A DNA stretch of 64,000 bases from Mucilaginibacter saanensis (GTDB lineage Bacteria > Bacteroidota > Bacteroidia > Sphingobacteriales > Sphingobacteriaceae), in assembly GCF_014200575.1 (NCBI RefSeq), contig NZ_JACHBZ010000016.1, positions 1-64,000 of the forward strand, in the 5' to 3' direction. Positions within the stretch are counted from its first letter, which is position 1. Each line of letters begins with the position of its first letter. Positions 8,360 to 17,593 of this stretch are shown piece by piece. The position numbers and the translations under genes were made by a program. Under the pieces are notes generated by a model. It made no database searches and was not told the origin of the DNA. It saw only the letters and a list, made by a program, of their open reading frames with translations.

Positions 8360-9062
8360 AATAGGTGATTAATTGATTTTTACCAATATTTTATTTACGG
8401 TAATCTGTAATTGTTACGTACTATGCCTACCGCGCAATTTCCCATGACTAAAGCTCCTTGTTTTTTTTCTATTAGTTCGATCAGGAAGCTCCGATGGAGC
8501 TAATATTGACATTGTTTTTTTCTATAAACACAGTACCCCCGATGGGGTGTGACCAGGTAAACTACCTAACAGCACCCGGAATCATTTACTTAATAAGTTT
8601 GCTATAAATGCAATCTCCATGGGCGTGAACAGACATACATAATATCAGCACCCGGAATCATTTTACTCAATAAGTTTGATATAAATGCAATCTCCATGGG
8701 CGTGAACAGACATACATCATATCTGCATCCGGAATTATCTTACTCAATAAGTTTGCCATAAACGCAATCTCTCACGGGTGTGAATGGGCAAACTATCTAT
8801 CTTCCACCTGTATTACTTATTTTCAGAACCCTAATAAAACACATTATATCTATTTATTTTACATCGCATTACACGGTTACACCCCGTAGGGGTACTGTGT
8901 TTATAGCAATTATAATAATATCATTAGCTCCATAGGAGCTTCCTTATCACACTCCTAAATATTTAGAGGAAGTTCCCATAGAGTTCTACTGGCTGTTATT
9001 TTCTATAAATCATGATACTCCTATAGGGTGTGACCAGGTAATCATCATGTCAGCACCCAGAA
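8360..9062. repeat. Gap with inverted ~72-bp repeats around three tandem 76-77-bp units
   Basis: No gene is seen. Arms 8483-8554 and 8873-8944 are imperfect inverted copies; both carry small hairpins of the type GCTCC-AT-GGAGC and ACCCC-GGGGT, next to 'tactgtgtttatag'. Between them a 76-77-bp unit beginning AGCACCCGGAAT repeats three times: 8571-8646, 8647-8723 and 8724-about 8800 (last one degenerate). A further fragment of the arm and unit start lies at 9002-9066, reaching the end of the PIG-L gene. Related hairpins occur at 43390-43470. Confidence 0.8.
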
Positions 9063-11522
9063 TTATTGTCCCTTAGGTTTACTCAATAGGTTAACAAACA
9101 AACGGTAGGCACCCGGTACGCCCGCAGGCAACTCCCTGAAAAACGCCAGCGAGGTGTATACAAAACGCCCTTTACCATAATCGCCAACAATCAATGAACC
9201 ATTATTAGGCTGTTCGCCTTTGTCATTCATCTGAAAAATGGCTTTATAATGCGGGTCAATGTCGCTCACAAAATAAAGACCCCGTTCCTGTATCCAGCCT
9301 TTAAAATCGTCCTGCGTAATTTTATTGGGGTAGTTGAGCACCGGGTTTTGTTTGTCTAAAACGGTTACTTCCGCATCCTCATCAGTAACCCTTCTGTTAA
9401 CCACTGTAAACGGATAAGGCCCTATCTGTTTTACAACCAGGCCCGCGTTATTGTTATACTGCACCAATAAGTTGCCGCCATTTTTCACGTAATCCATTAA
9501 GCGGCTTTGCTCATAGGCCAGGCGCTCATTTACGTTATAGGCACGTACACCGGTAATAATGGCATCATACACGGCCAGGTTGGCATTCATGATCTCGCTC
9601 TCTGAAAGTATATGCACATCATATCCAACCTGGCGCAGGGCCTCTGGCATCAGGTCGCCGGCACCGGTAATGTAGGCTATTTTTTTTCCTGCAATTTTCA
9701 GATCAAGGTTTACAAGCTTGGTTTCTGCCGGGGGAAACAGCGTAATTGCCGGTACATGATCATACCTGATCCTACGCAGCGCCAGCGAAAACGGGCTACC
9801 ATTGGCAGTTACCACTACCTGGAAACTATTTGTACGGGGTTTGTTATCCGTTGGTACTACGGTAAAAGCTACAGTCCATTCATCATTCTTGGTTTTTCCG
9901 CTAAAATCAATTTTCTCCGGACTTATTTTCCAGCCGGCAATTGGCTTTATGCTGATGTTGCCGCTGGCAATGGTGAAGCTTTTTAGTTTTACCTGCACCA
10001 CCTGTGGTTGCTCGGAGTTAAAAATACAATCCTGGTTTTCCACATTGGCGGTTACCGGCGGCGTTATTTCAAGCGGCTGATATACCTCGCCCCTAACCGG
10101 GTCAACATATTTATATAACAACCGGCGTTCAAAGCGTACCGGTTTGCCTTCAATAATAAATTCAAAATCAACCTTGGGCAGGTCAGGGTTTTCGGGGTTA
10201 CCGGCCAAAGTATCGTCAGGTATTACGTAACTGCCTATAGGATGGGGCACCTGCAGCCAGTAAGGCTGTGTAATTTTATCGGCCGTACCAGTTTGTTCAA
10301 ACACCTGTACCTGATTTGCCGGAATTACCTTGCTGTCTAAATTGGTAACATTGTTCTGGTAAGTTACGCTATTGATCTTTACCCTTGCGCTATACCGATT
10401 TACCACCTGCGAGCGGATCTCTATCTTATCGCCCAGGGCATAGGTTGGCTCTGTGGCATAGGCCTCAAACCATAAACCGGAACAAGCCGCTATCAGCTCG
10501 CTCAGCTCCTTAACCTTTTGTTTACGCCAGTACGTGTCTGAAACTTTCTCCACCCGGCCCAATAACTGCACCAGCGCAGGTACCGATTTTTCGGGCGACT
10601 CCGCATTAAAATCGCGGGTAATGATGCCGAGGGTGGCCGCAATACCTTCGCCATCCTTAACACGTTTCCAGGAAGTGGTTACGCCATCCATCAGGTCGTT
10701 TTGAGGAGCATCGCCCAAAATGGTTTTAAAATATTCGTATGATTCGCCCCTTTGCTTAGCCGAACCAAAGCCCTGCGTTTTATGGTTGCTGCGGCTTTCG
10801 GCAGCAATTTCGCCGTAGCCTTTACCCAATACCGGGTTATAAATGCCAACATTAATCTTAAACTGATCGGCCGCGGTGGTATTGATGCTACCAAAACTAA
10901 AGGTATTCCACAATAGGCGTTTGGCTTGCCATGGCTGTACATATTTCAATTGTTCGGGATAACGGCTGGGATCGGCAGCAGCGGTAAAAGCCTCCTGCGC
11001 TAATATAGCCGACGAGGTATGGTGCCCGTGACCCCCTTCGCCTGTTGTGGGGAAACGGCATATCATCACATCCGGTCTGAATTTACGGATCACCCAAACC
11101 ATATCGCCCAGTACCTTTTCCCTGTCCCATATTTTCAGGGTTTCTTCGGGCCCTTTTGAAAAACCAAAATCATTGGCGCGGGTAAAAAATTGTTCGGCGC
11201 CATCAACTCTCCGGGCGGCCAGCAGCTCCTGCGTACGGATAAGCCCCAGCAGTTCGCTCTGCTCATTACCAATTAAATTTTGCCCCCCATCGCCCCGGGT
11301 TACAGAAAGATAGCCTGTGCGGTAATGCTTTTCCTGCGCCAGGTAGGCCAGCAAACGGGTGTTTTCATCATCGGGATGTGCGGCTATATATAGTACACTA
11401 CCCAGGGTGTTCAGCTTTTTAAAGTTTTGCTGTATGGTGCCCAGATCAGCGGGTGGTGAGGTTTGTGCGGTTACTAATTTTGAAAGGTATAAAAAGAGTA
11501 TAATGAGGTTGATTCGCTTCAT
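9063..11522 (-). CDS. Secreted PIG-L family deacetylase with C-terminal amidotransferase-like domain
   Basis: An 819-residue exported protein. The signal peptide is residues 1-20 (ending KLVTAQ). The PIG-L/LmbE deacetylase domain spans about 40-290, with the zinc-site motifs AAHPDDE (residues 47-53) and GHGHHTS (164-170), plus RGDGGQN. The middle (about 330-600) is beta-rich. The C-terminal ~200 residues resemble a ThuA/class I glutamine amidotransferase-like fold (VYDAIITGVRAYN, YVKNGGNLLVQYN, GKGRFVYTSLAFFRELP). PIG-L enzymes remove N-acetyl groups from sugars with Zn2+; long secreted forms are typical of Bacteroidota. The substrate is probably an amino sugar or glycan, which is an inference. 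It stands alone, divergent from the TetR operon. Confidence 0.85.
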   Translation of the reverse strand: MKRINLIILFLYLSKLVTAQTSPPADLGTIQQNFKKLNTLGSVLYIAAHPDDENTRLLAYLAQEKHYRTGYLSVTRGDGGQNLIGNEQSELLGLIRTQELLAARRVDGAEQFFTRANDFGFSKGPEETLKIWDREKVLGDMVWVIRKFRPDVMICRFPTTGEGGHGHHTSSAILAQEAFTAAADPSRYPEQLKYVQPWQAKRLLWNTFSFGSINTTAADQFKINVGIYNPVLGKGYGEIAAESRSNHKTQGFGSAKQRGESYEYFKTILGDAPQNDLMDGVTTSWKRVKDGEGIAATLGIITRDFNAESPEKSVPALVQLLGRVEKVSDTYWRKQKVKELSELIAACSGLWFEAYATEPTYALGDKIEIRSQVVNRYSARVKINSVTYQNNVTNLDSKVIPANQVQVFEQTGTADKITQPYWLQVPHPIGSYVIPDDTLAGNPENPDLPKVDFEFIIEGKPVRFERRLLYKYVDPVRGEVYQPLEITPPVTANVENQDCIFNSEQPQVVQVKLKSFTIASGNISIKPIAGWKISPEKIDFSGKTKNDEWTVAFTVVPTDNKPRTNSFQVVVTANGSPFSLALRRIRYDHVPAITLFPPAETKLVNLDLKIAGKKIAYITGAGDLMPEALRQVGYDVHILSESEIMNANLAVYDAIITGVRAYNVNERLAYEQSRLMDYVKNGGNLLVQYNNNAGLVVKQIGPYPFTVVNRRVTDEDAEVTVLDKQNPVLNYPNKITQDDFKGWIQERGLYFVSDIDPHYKAIFQMNDKGEQPNNGSLIVGDYGKGRFVYTSLAFFRELPAGVPGAYRLFVNLLSKPKGQ

Positions 11523-11689
11523 GAAACAAATATATTGAAAGATACATATTTACGATTTTATGTATCAATAATATAACAGAACACGTAAAATATCATATTG
11601 TGAAAAACATAACAGTTTAAACATTTAATTGAAAAACTCAAAAAATTCAAAGCCGTTAAAAACAATTCTGTCATTCAATAGTAATGATT

Positions 11690-11752
11690 AATCAAACGAT
11701 TAGTTTTTTGCCTGTCATTACTATACACTAATCAATCGTTTGATTAATTTTG
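11690..11752 (+). promoter_or_regulatory. Twin operator palindromes and promoter of the TetR/efflux operon
   Basis: Two near-identical sites lie before the TetR gene. AATCAAACGATTAGTT (11690-11705) differs at two positions from the reverse complement of AATCAATCGTTTGATT (11730-11745), which is itself a 6-4-6 palindrome. The second site abuts TAATTTTG (11745-11752), a match to the Bacteroidota -7 box TAnnTTTG, about 14 nt before the preferred ATG at 11767. This layout suggests the TetR protein represses its own operon by covering the promoter. Binding is inferred. Confidence 0.65.
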
Positions 11753-11766
11753 TACCGTTAAACAAA

Positions 11767-12414
11767 ATGGACAAAGACAAAATAGATAAAAAAGACCACA
11801 TCCTTGACGTTGCCGAAAAAGTTTTTTCGGAACTCGGATTTGATGGTGCCTCTACTCGGATGATATCTGGCGAGGCTGGCGTAAACATGGCCATGCTCAA
11901 TTACTATTTCGGTTCAAAAGAAGGGCTTTTCCTGGCAATTTTTGAGCGTAAGATATCCTCATTCCGCGCCTTGCTTCAAAATATCGGCAACGATGAAAGT
12001 ATGTCTGCATGGGACAAGCTTGATAAATGCATTGATAATTACATTGAGCGTATTATTGTTAATAACTGTTTCCACAAATTAATTAATCGCGAATTGTCAT
12101 TAAACAAGCGCTGGAGCCTTTCTGACAAGATCACCGAGATATTGATGGTAAATGTTTTGGAGCTGAAAAAAATAATTGACGAGGGTATTGCAACTGGCGT
12201 CTTTAATGGCGATATTGATGTTCCCCTTGTTATATCTACCATATTCGGCACCAAAAATTTTATTATTAACATGCCGCAGTTATCATCCTTAATACTGGCC
12301 CACGATATTCGTGATGAAAAATTCATGGAAGAAGAACTGAAACCCAGGGTTAAAACCTATATGAAAAGACTTTTAAAAGCTTATTTAGTTAATGAAAATG
12401 ACAACTCAAAATAA
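11767..12414 (+). CDS. TetR/AcrR family transcriptional regulator
   Basis: 215 residues from the ATG at 11767 (MDKDKIDKKDHILDVAEKVF). The longer frame would start at a TTG inside the promoter box, so it is not used. The N-terminal helix-turn-helix is typical: AEKVFSELGFDGASTRMISGEAGVNMAMLNYYFGSKEGLFLAIFE. The C-terminal part is a helical ligand-binding domain with a TetR_C-like pattern (NNCFHKLINRELSL). It is the first gene of an operon with TolC-, EmrA- and EmrB-like genes, the TolC start lying 23 nt inside it. It is probably the local repressor, relieved by an exported compound; the ligand is unknown. Confidence 0.9.
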   Translation: MDKDKIDKKDHILDVAEKVFSELGFDGASTRMISGEAGVNMAMLNYYFGSKEGLFLAIFERKISSFRALLQNIGNDESMSAWDKLDKCIDNYIERIIVNNCFHKLINRELSLNKRWSLSDKITEILMVNVLELKKIIDEGIATGVFNGDIDVPLVISTIFGTKNFIINMPQLSSLILAHDIRDEKFMEEELKPRVKTYMKRLLKAYLVNENDNSK

Positions 12415-13765
12415 AAAACCCAAACACCTTACACTGTTTAATGCAGTACATCCACTGTGCCTCTATGTTATTACGTTTGTAATATCAGGTTTGCTATTTG
12501 CGGAAACGGCAAATGCGCAGGACAGGACCATCACCCTGGATGAAGCTATAAAACTGGGCCTTGACAACAGCAAGGTTTTAAAGCTTTCCCAATCAAAAAT
12601 TGATCAGGCTGTATCTGAATATAAACAAGCTAAGGACCAAGCCCTGCCAACCGGAAAGGTTAGCTATGGCTACAATCACGCCGAAATTCCGGCTAATAGA
12701 CTGGCCTTTGGTGCAGAAAGTTTTAACCTCCCTAACAGGGCCGATGCCTACCTGGGTATACTTTCATTAAACCAAACCATTTTTGCAGGTAATAAATTAA
12801 AATATGCCCGCGAATCAACCGATCTGCTAACACAGGTTGCCCGTTTGGATGTGGATAATGACAAGGACCAGATCACTTATGATATCATCAGCTCATACTA
12901 CGGCTTATATAAGGTATTACAGAGCAAAAAGGTTGTTGACCAAAACCTGTCAACCATTGACGGTCAGATTAAACAGGCTCAGCGCTTTTTTGATCAGGGA
13001 ATTGTAACCAAAAATGATGTGTTACGTTTCCAGCTGCAACGCTCAAACATACAGCTTAACGGTATTGATCTGGAAACCAACCGTCGTATCATTAACTATA
13101 ATCTGAATGTGTTATTAGGTTTACCGGAAGGCACCCAATTAAATATTGCACAAATTACAGAAGCCGACAGGCAGGTAGCCCCATTAAGCAATTATCTGGA
13201 TACCGCCGTTACCAACAGGCCTGAGTTTAAACAATTTGATTTGCGCACCAAGGTAGCCGAAACCAACATTAAAAGCATCAGGGCCAATACGCTGCCAACA
13301 TTGGCTGCATCTGTTGCCGGCTATTATGTTGACGCTAACATTAACCCGATACCTAAAAGCGGTAACTTTATTACCCCGCTTTCTGCAGGCTTAACCCTGT
13401 CATGGAACTTTGGCTCATTATGGACCAACAAAAACAAGGTTACCGAAGCTAAAATAGAACGTGAGCAAACCGTTATCAACAAAAGCATCACGTTTGACCG
13501 TGTTAAAGATGAAGTAAACCAGGACTACCAGAACTATACCATGGCGCTTGAAAAGATCAAGCTTTTACAAACATCAATTGAGCAGGCTGGCGAAAACAAC
13601 AAAATACTCGAGTCAAAATATAAAAGCAATATAGCATCGGCTACAGACCGTGCCGATGCAGAAACGCTGCTTTACCAGGCCCAGATTAACCTGGAACTGG
13701 CTAAAGCCGATGCAGGCCTTGCTTATTATACCCTATTAAAATCAACTGGAAAAATCAACAAATAA
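12392..13765 (+). CDS. TolC-family outer membrane efflux protein
   Basis: 457 residues. The N-terminus has a long basic stretch and a hydrophobic signal segment (LYVITFVISGLLFAETANAQ), cleaved at about residue 43. The mature part has the outer-membrane efflux protein repeats: ITLDEAIKLGLDNSKVLKLSQSKID, then long helical hairpins (VARLDVDNDKDQITYDIISSYYGLYK; LEKIKLLQTSIEQAGENNKILESKYKSNIASATD). The start overlaps the TetR gene by 23 nt; an alternative ATG lies two codons in. It forms the outer-membrane channel of a tripartite pump with the two following genes. Confidence 0.92.
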   Translation: MKMTTQNKKPKHLTLFNAVHPLCLYVITFVISGLLFAETANAQDRTITLDEAIKLGLDNSKVLKLSQSKIDQAVSEYKQAKDQALPTGKVSYGYNHAEIPANRLAFGAESFNLPNRADAYLGILSLNQTIFAGNKLKYARESTDLLTQVARLDVDNDKDQITYDIISSYYGLYKVLQSKKVVDQNLSTIDGQIKQAQRFFDQGIVTKNDVLRFQLQRSNIQLNGIDLETNRRIINYNLNVLLGLPEGTQLNIAQITEADRQVAPLSNYLDTAVTNRPEFKQFDLRTKVAETNIKSIRANTLPTLAASVAGYYVDANINPIPKSGNFITPLSAGLTLSWNFGSLWTNKNKVTEAKIEREQTVINKSITFDRVKDEVNQDYQNYTMALEKIKLLQTSIEQAGENNKILESKYKSNIASATDRADAETLLYQAQINLELAKADAGLAYYTLLKSTGKINK

Positions 13766-13784
13766 TACTAAACCAATCAGTAAA

Positions 13785-14846
13785 ATGGCAAAGGAACACG
13801 AAACACAGGAACAAGAACCTAAAAAGAAACCAAATAAAGTAATTCCCATCATATTAGGTGTTTTACTTATTGGCGGTATCATTTTCGGGATCAAAGAGTA
13901 TATATATTACGGTAAACACATTGATACTGATGACGCACAAATTGACGGCGATATAAGCCCGGTTGTTACTCGCGTTGGTGGTTATGTTGACTCGATATAC
14001 TTTGAAGAGAATACACACGTAAACGCAAACCAGGTTCTGGTTAAAATTGATGACCGCGACTATAAAGTTAAATTAGAGCAGGCACAAGCAGCACAAGTTG
14101 GCGCAAGCGCAGGTATCAATGTAAATCAGTCACAGATTTATGCTAACGAGGCAAACTCATCAAGTGCAAAAGCACAGGTTACATCTGCTGCAGCACGTTT
14201 AGATAAGGTTAAAAAGGATTATGACCGTTACGCCAACCTGGTTAAGGATGGTTCGGTAACCCAGCAGCAATTTGATCAGGCTAAAGCTGATCTGGATGTG
14301 GCGCAGGCTACCTACAGTGCATCAAAAGACCAGTACAAAGCCGCTGTTGAACAAATTGGCACCACACGCAGCCAGTTAAAGGTTACCAACACGGGTGTAT
14401 CACAAAAGCAGGTTGATATTGATTTTGCAAAACTTCAGTTAAGCTACACTACCGTTAAGGCACCTTCAGGCGGTATTGCATCTAAGAAAAGTGTGCAACT
14501 GGGCCAGTTGGTGCAGGCAGGACAAACACTGTTTAACATTGTTAATGATAACAGCTTATATATCACTGCAAACTTTAAAGAAACACAGTTAGATGAAATG
14601 AAAAATGGTCAGAAAGTTGACATCGAAGTTGATGCTTATCCTGACATGAAACTGGAAGGAACAGTTTACAACTTTTCGCCAGCTACAGGTGCCAAGTTTT
14701 CATTACTGCCACCAGATAACGCAACCGGAAACTTTGTAAAGGTTGTACAACGTGTTCCTGTTAAAATAAAAATAAGCGCCAGTAAAGAGGTGTTGGATAG
14801 GTTACGCCCCGGAATGAGCGTAAAAGTTTCTGTAATTAAAGGATAA
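13785..14846 (+). CDS. HlyD/EmrA-family membrane fusion protein
   Basis: 353 residues. A charged N-terminus is followed by one membrane anchor at about 19-40 (VIPIILGVLLIGGIIFGIKEYI). Then comes the EmrA-like start of the periplasmic part, HIDTDDAQIDGDISPVVTRVGGYV, with a lipoyl half-motif, a helical hairpin of about 130 residues (from QAQAAQVGASAGINV to TTRSQLKVTNTGVSQKQVDIDFAKLQLSYTTVKAP) and a beta-barrel end (GMSVKVSVIKG). It bridges the inner-membrane transporter and the TolC-like channel. It lies 19 nt after the TolC gene. A ~110-bp repeat separates it from the transporter gene. Confidence 0.93.
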   Translation: MAKEHETQEQEPKKKPNKVIPIILGVLLIGGIIFGIKEYIYYGKHIDTDDAQIDGDISPVVTRVGGYVDSIYFEENTHVNANQVLVKIDDRDYKVKLEQAQAAQVGASAGINVNQSQIYANEANSSSAKAQVTSAAARLDKVKKDYDRYANLVKDGSVTQQQFDQAKADLDVAQATYSASKDQYKAAVEQIGTTRSQLKVTNTGVSQKQVDIDFAKLQLSYTTVKAPSGGIASKKSVQLGQLVQAGQTLFNIVNDNSLYITANFKETQLDEMKNGQKVDIEVDAYPDMKLEGTVYNFSPATGAKFSLLPPDNATGNFVKVVQRVPVKIKISASKEVLDRLRPGMSVKVSVIKG

Positions 14847-14850
14847 GATT

Positions 14851-14963
14851 TAGCCTCACCTAAACGGCTGAGCCCAAATGTAATAATCCCCTCCTTTTGG
14901 AGGGGACTTTAACCGTACTCTCTTTGAACCCTCTCCTTTTTTGAAGAGGGCAGGATGAGGCTA
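14851..14963. repeat. MITE-like repeat 'tagcctcacc', copy 1, inside the efflux operon
   Basis: Bounded by TAGCCTCACC and its inverse GGATGAGGCTA. It holds the hairpins CCCCTCC-GGAGGGG and CCCTCTCC...GAGGG. Related copies lie at 29085-29176 and 62879-62963. It splits the HlyD and MFS genes and may attenuate readthrough. Confidence 0.7.
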
Positions 14964-14990
14964 AACAGACAACATTAAAGGATAAATAAC

Positions 14991-16538
14991 ATGGCTGAAA
15001 CAGGCTTTAAAAAATGGATCATCACCATAACGGTTATCATAGCTTCGTTACTGGAGCTTATTGATACCACTATTGTGAATGTATCCCTGCCCGACATACA
15101 GGGTAACCTTGGCGCTACCCTGGAAGATATTGCCTGGGTAGTTACCGGTTATGCTGTAGCAAACGTAATTGTACTTCCTATGTCAGGCTGGCTGGGAAGT
15201 CGTTTCGGGCGTAAAAATTACTTTATAACCTCTATTATAGTATTTACCATAGCCTCATTTTTATGCGGTAACGCAACCAATCTTAATGAGCTGGTATTAT
15301 TCAGGATACTACAGGGTGTTGCCGGGGGTGGTTTAATATCAACCTCACAGGCTATATTGATTGAAACCTGGCCGCGCGAGCAAATAGGTACAGCTACCGC
15401 TTTATTTGGTTTAGGCGCCGTAGTTGGACCCACCGTAGGCCCTACCATTGGAGGTTACATTACTGACCACTCATCATGGAGATGGATATTTTATGTAAAC
15501 ATTCCGGTTGGCGCCCTGGCGGCGTTTTTCGCCTATACGTTTGTACGCGAAACCCCCAAGGATGAAAAAGGGAAGCCGGTTGACTGGTGGGGCATTCTGC
15601 TGCTGGCTATTTCAGTTGGTAGCTTGCAAACCATCCTGGAAAAAGGCGAAACAGAAGATTGGTTTGCCACAACCTATATCACGGTACTTACCATATCGGC
15701 CATATTAGGTTTGGTATTATTTGTATGGCGCGAAATGAGCATCGATTACCCGATAGTAAACTTTAGTATACTACGGCACAGGAGCTTTGCCGTGGGGATG
15801 TTTACCTCGTTCATACTCGGTTTCGGGCTATATGGATCGGTATTTGTGTTCCCGGTATTCTGTCAGAACCTGCTTGGGTTTACGGCCCAGCAAACGGGCG
15901 AGATCCTGTTTCCCGGGGGGCTATGTACCATTATCATGATGCCATTTATTGGTAAAATGCTTAATAAGGGCATCCCGGCGCAGTTTATGGCCACGGCAGG
16001 TATGTTTCTGTTCTTCGTGTTTACCACTATGCTTAGTAATTCAACCTTAGCAGTAGGCACCAGCGACTTCTTTATTCCACTTGTAATACGTGGCGTAGGT
16101 ATGGCCCTCTTATTTGTGCCTTTAACTACTTTGGCTATCGCTGACTTAAAGGGGCCCGAAATTGGGCAGGGAACTGGCTTAAACAATATGATGCGCCAAC
16201 TGGGCGGTTCATTTGGTATAGCTTCGTTAACTACTATTATCCACATCAGGCAGGGAGTGCACCGCAGTAATCTGTTAACCAATATTACAGCCACTAATCC
16301 GGCGTATGTTGATCGCTTTAATATCTATATGCATGGCTTTATGGCCAAGGGGCATTCTATGATTGATGCTACCCGCATGGCTTATGGTGCTATTGAAGGC
16401 GCACTTACCAAACAAGTGCTGCTATTAACCTATGATGATGCTTATTGGATATCAGGTTTAGTAATGTTATTCTCGATACCGTTATTATACCTGCAGCCGT
16501 TCAAAAAAGCCGTTAAATTGCCGGTTGACGCGCATTAA
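14991..16538 (+). CDS. DHA2-family MFS drug:H+ antiporter, EmrB/QacA type
   Basis: 515 residues with about 14 membrane spans. Motifs of the DHA2 group are visible: LLELIDTTIVNVSLPDIQGNLG (span 1, with the acidic D), GWLGSRFGRKNYF (motif A), RILQGVAGGGLISTSQAIL (motif B) and LFGLGAVVGPTVGPTIGGYI (motif C, an antiporter signature). It is the last gene of the operon and, with the HlyD and TolC proteins, should form a tripartite pump that moves drugs or other toxic small molecules across both membranes. The substrate cannot be read from sequence. A stem with an A/T-rich tail ends the operon directly behind it. Confidence 0.93.
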   Translation: MAETGFKKWIITITVIIASLLELIDTTIVNVSLPDIQGNLGATLEDIAWVVTGYAVANVIVLPMSGWLGSRFGRKNYFITSIIVFTIASFLCGNATNLNELVLFRILQGVAGGGLISTSQAILIETWPREQIGTATALFGLGAVVGPTVGPTIGGYITDHSSWRWIFYVNIPVGALAAFFAYTFVRETPKDEKGKPVDWWGILLLAISVGSLQTILEKGETEDWFATTYITVLTISAILGLVLFVWREMSIDYPIVNFSILRHRSFAVGMFTSFILGFGLYGSVFVFPVFCQNLLGFTAQQTGEILFPGGLCTIIMMPFIGKMLNKGIPAQFMATAGMFLFFVFTTMLSNSTLAVGTSDFFIPLVIRGVGMALLFVPLTTLAIADLKGPEIGQGTGLNNMMRQLGGSFGIASLTTIIHIRQGVHRSNLLTNITATNPAYVDRFNIYMHGFMAKGHSMIDATRMAYGAIEGALTKQVLLLTYDDAYWISGLVMLFSIPLLYLQPFKKAVKLPVDAH

Positions 16539-16547
16539 TAAAACGAT

Positions 16548-16586
16548 AAAAGCCGTTCCACTATTACCCGGAACGGCTTTCCCCAA
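16548..16586 (+). terminator. Terminator of the efflux operon
   Basis: AAAGCCGTTCC (to 16559) pairs with GGAACGGCTTT (16570-16580) around a 10-nt loop. The tail is CCCC followed by A-rich sequence, so it is not a classic U tract on the plus strand. Confidence 0.55.
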
Positions 16587-16743
16587 AAAAAATTAACAAT
16601 TAAAATTCAAGTACTCGCCCCGGAGGTACAGTTGCTTTTAATAAAGTTTTTGCTGAGCCGGGGTTTGTTTAATCTTAGGCATAAATTTAGAAGTTTTTAA
16701 TTAACAAACACAAATTTAATTCAGTAATAAACTACTATTTGTG

Positions 16744-16783
16744 AAAAAGACATGAAATTAATAAACTTCATGTCTTTTTTTTC
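16744..16783 (-). terminator. Terminator downstream of ahpD
   Basis: A 13-bp perfect stem AAAAAGACATGAA (16744-16756) / TTCATGTCTTTTT (16767-16779), with T runs on both strands, so it can act in both directions. Confidence 0.8.
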
Positions 16784-16804
16784 GTAAAAACTTAGTTAAT
16801 GTTC

Positions 16805-17389
16805 TTAAAAAACAATTTTTCCGGCAGATGTTACTAATGAAGCAATACGCACTGCGTCAAAAATACGCTCCTCAGTAGTTGATAATTTAATCAGCGAATC
16901 TTCATGTGCATTAACACACATCTCACAACCGTTCACAGCCGATATAGCCAGGCTCATTAATTCAAAAAATTCCTTACCAGTTACCGGTTTCATCATTAAC
17001 TGCATGCGTATACGGGCGGGTATCTGGGTGTATTTTTCCTTTTGGGTAAAATGCCTGAACCTGTAGAATACATTGTTTGAGGCCAGTAACGATGCACATC
17101 CAACGGCTTCGGCAATCTCGGCAGCATCGGCTCCCTGCTCTTCGGCATATTTGGTAAAAAATACAGTAAGCGGGTTGTTATTATTGTTAACAGCTGTACT
17201 TAAACCCAATAAGGCACACTCCTTAGTAGTTAAATGTGCTGAGGTAAGGGTGCTGGTAAAATTCAGCTTTAAATCGCGCAGATAGCGGGATTCGCCTTTT
17301 TCAAGCAGGCTAAGAGCTTCGGTTCTGTAGGTGTTATCTAATCCTATACTTTGCAGTAATTCCTGGATCACTTCGGTACTTTCGTTCAT
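16805..17389 (-). CDS. ahpD: AhpD-like alkylhydroperoxidase (carboxymuconolactone decarboxylase fold)
   Basis: 194 residues, all-helical CMD/AhpD fold. The C-terminal active-site motif is complete: NGCEMCVNAHE with Cys155, Cys158 and His162, preceded by the conserved acidic segment KEFFELMSLAIS. In mycobacteria AhpD passes electrons from lipoylated dehydrogenase subunits to AhpC. Here it lies 205 bp downstream of an AhpC-type peroxiredoxin gene on the same strand, and no AhpF reductase is in the window, so the same pairing is likely. A terminator hairpin sits between the two, so it may be partly separate in expression. Confidence 0.85.
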   Translation of the reverse strand: MNESTEVIQELLQSIGLDNTYRTEALSLLEKGESRYLRDLKLNFTSTLTSAHLTTKECALLGLSTAVNNNNNPLTVFFTKYAEEQGADAAEIAEAVGCASLLASNNVFYRFRHFTQKEKYTQIPARIRMQLMMKPVTGKEFFELMSLAISAVNGCEMCVNAHEDSLIKLSTTEERIFDAVRIASLVTSAGKIVF

Positions 17390-17540
17390 GAGTTTATTTT
17401 TTTGAGCTTAAAGCACTAAGCAGCCTGCATAAATCGGAAGGCATAAAGCTAAAAGCAATATGTATATTGTGTTTACTATTACCCTGTTAAGCGCAGCTTT
17501 TGGCCTTATGCCTTCAGCTTGCCGCTATTATAAAGGGTAT

Positions 17541-17574
17541 AAAAAATCCCCGCACAATATAACATGCACGGGGA
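17541..17574 (-). terminator. Terminator or attenuator between ahpC and ahpD
   Basis: Read on the minus strand, TCCCCGTGCA pairs with TGTGCGGGGA (two wobbles), followed by TTTTTT. It lies directly after the ahpC stop. ahpD further down is either under its own promoter or fed by readthrough. Confidence 0.7.
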
Positions 17575-17593
17575 TATATGAATAATAGGGGTA

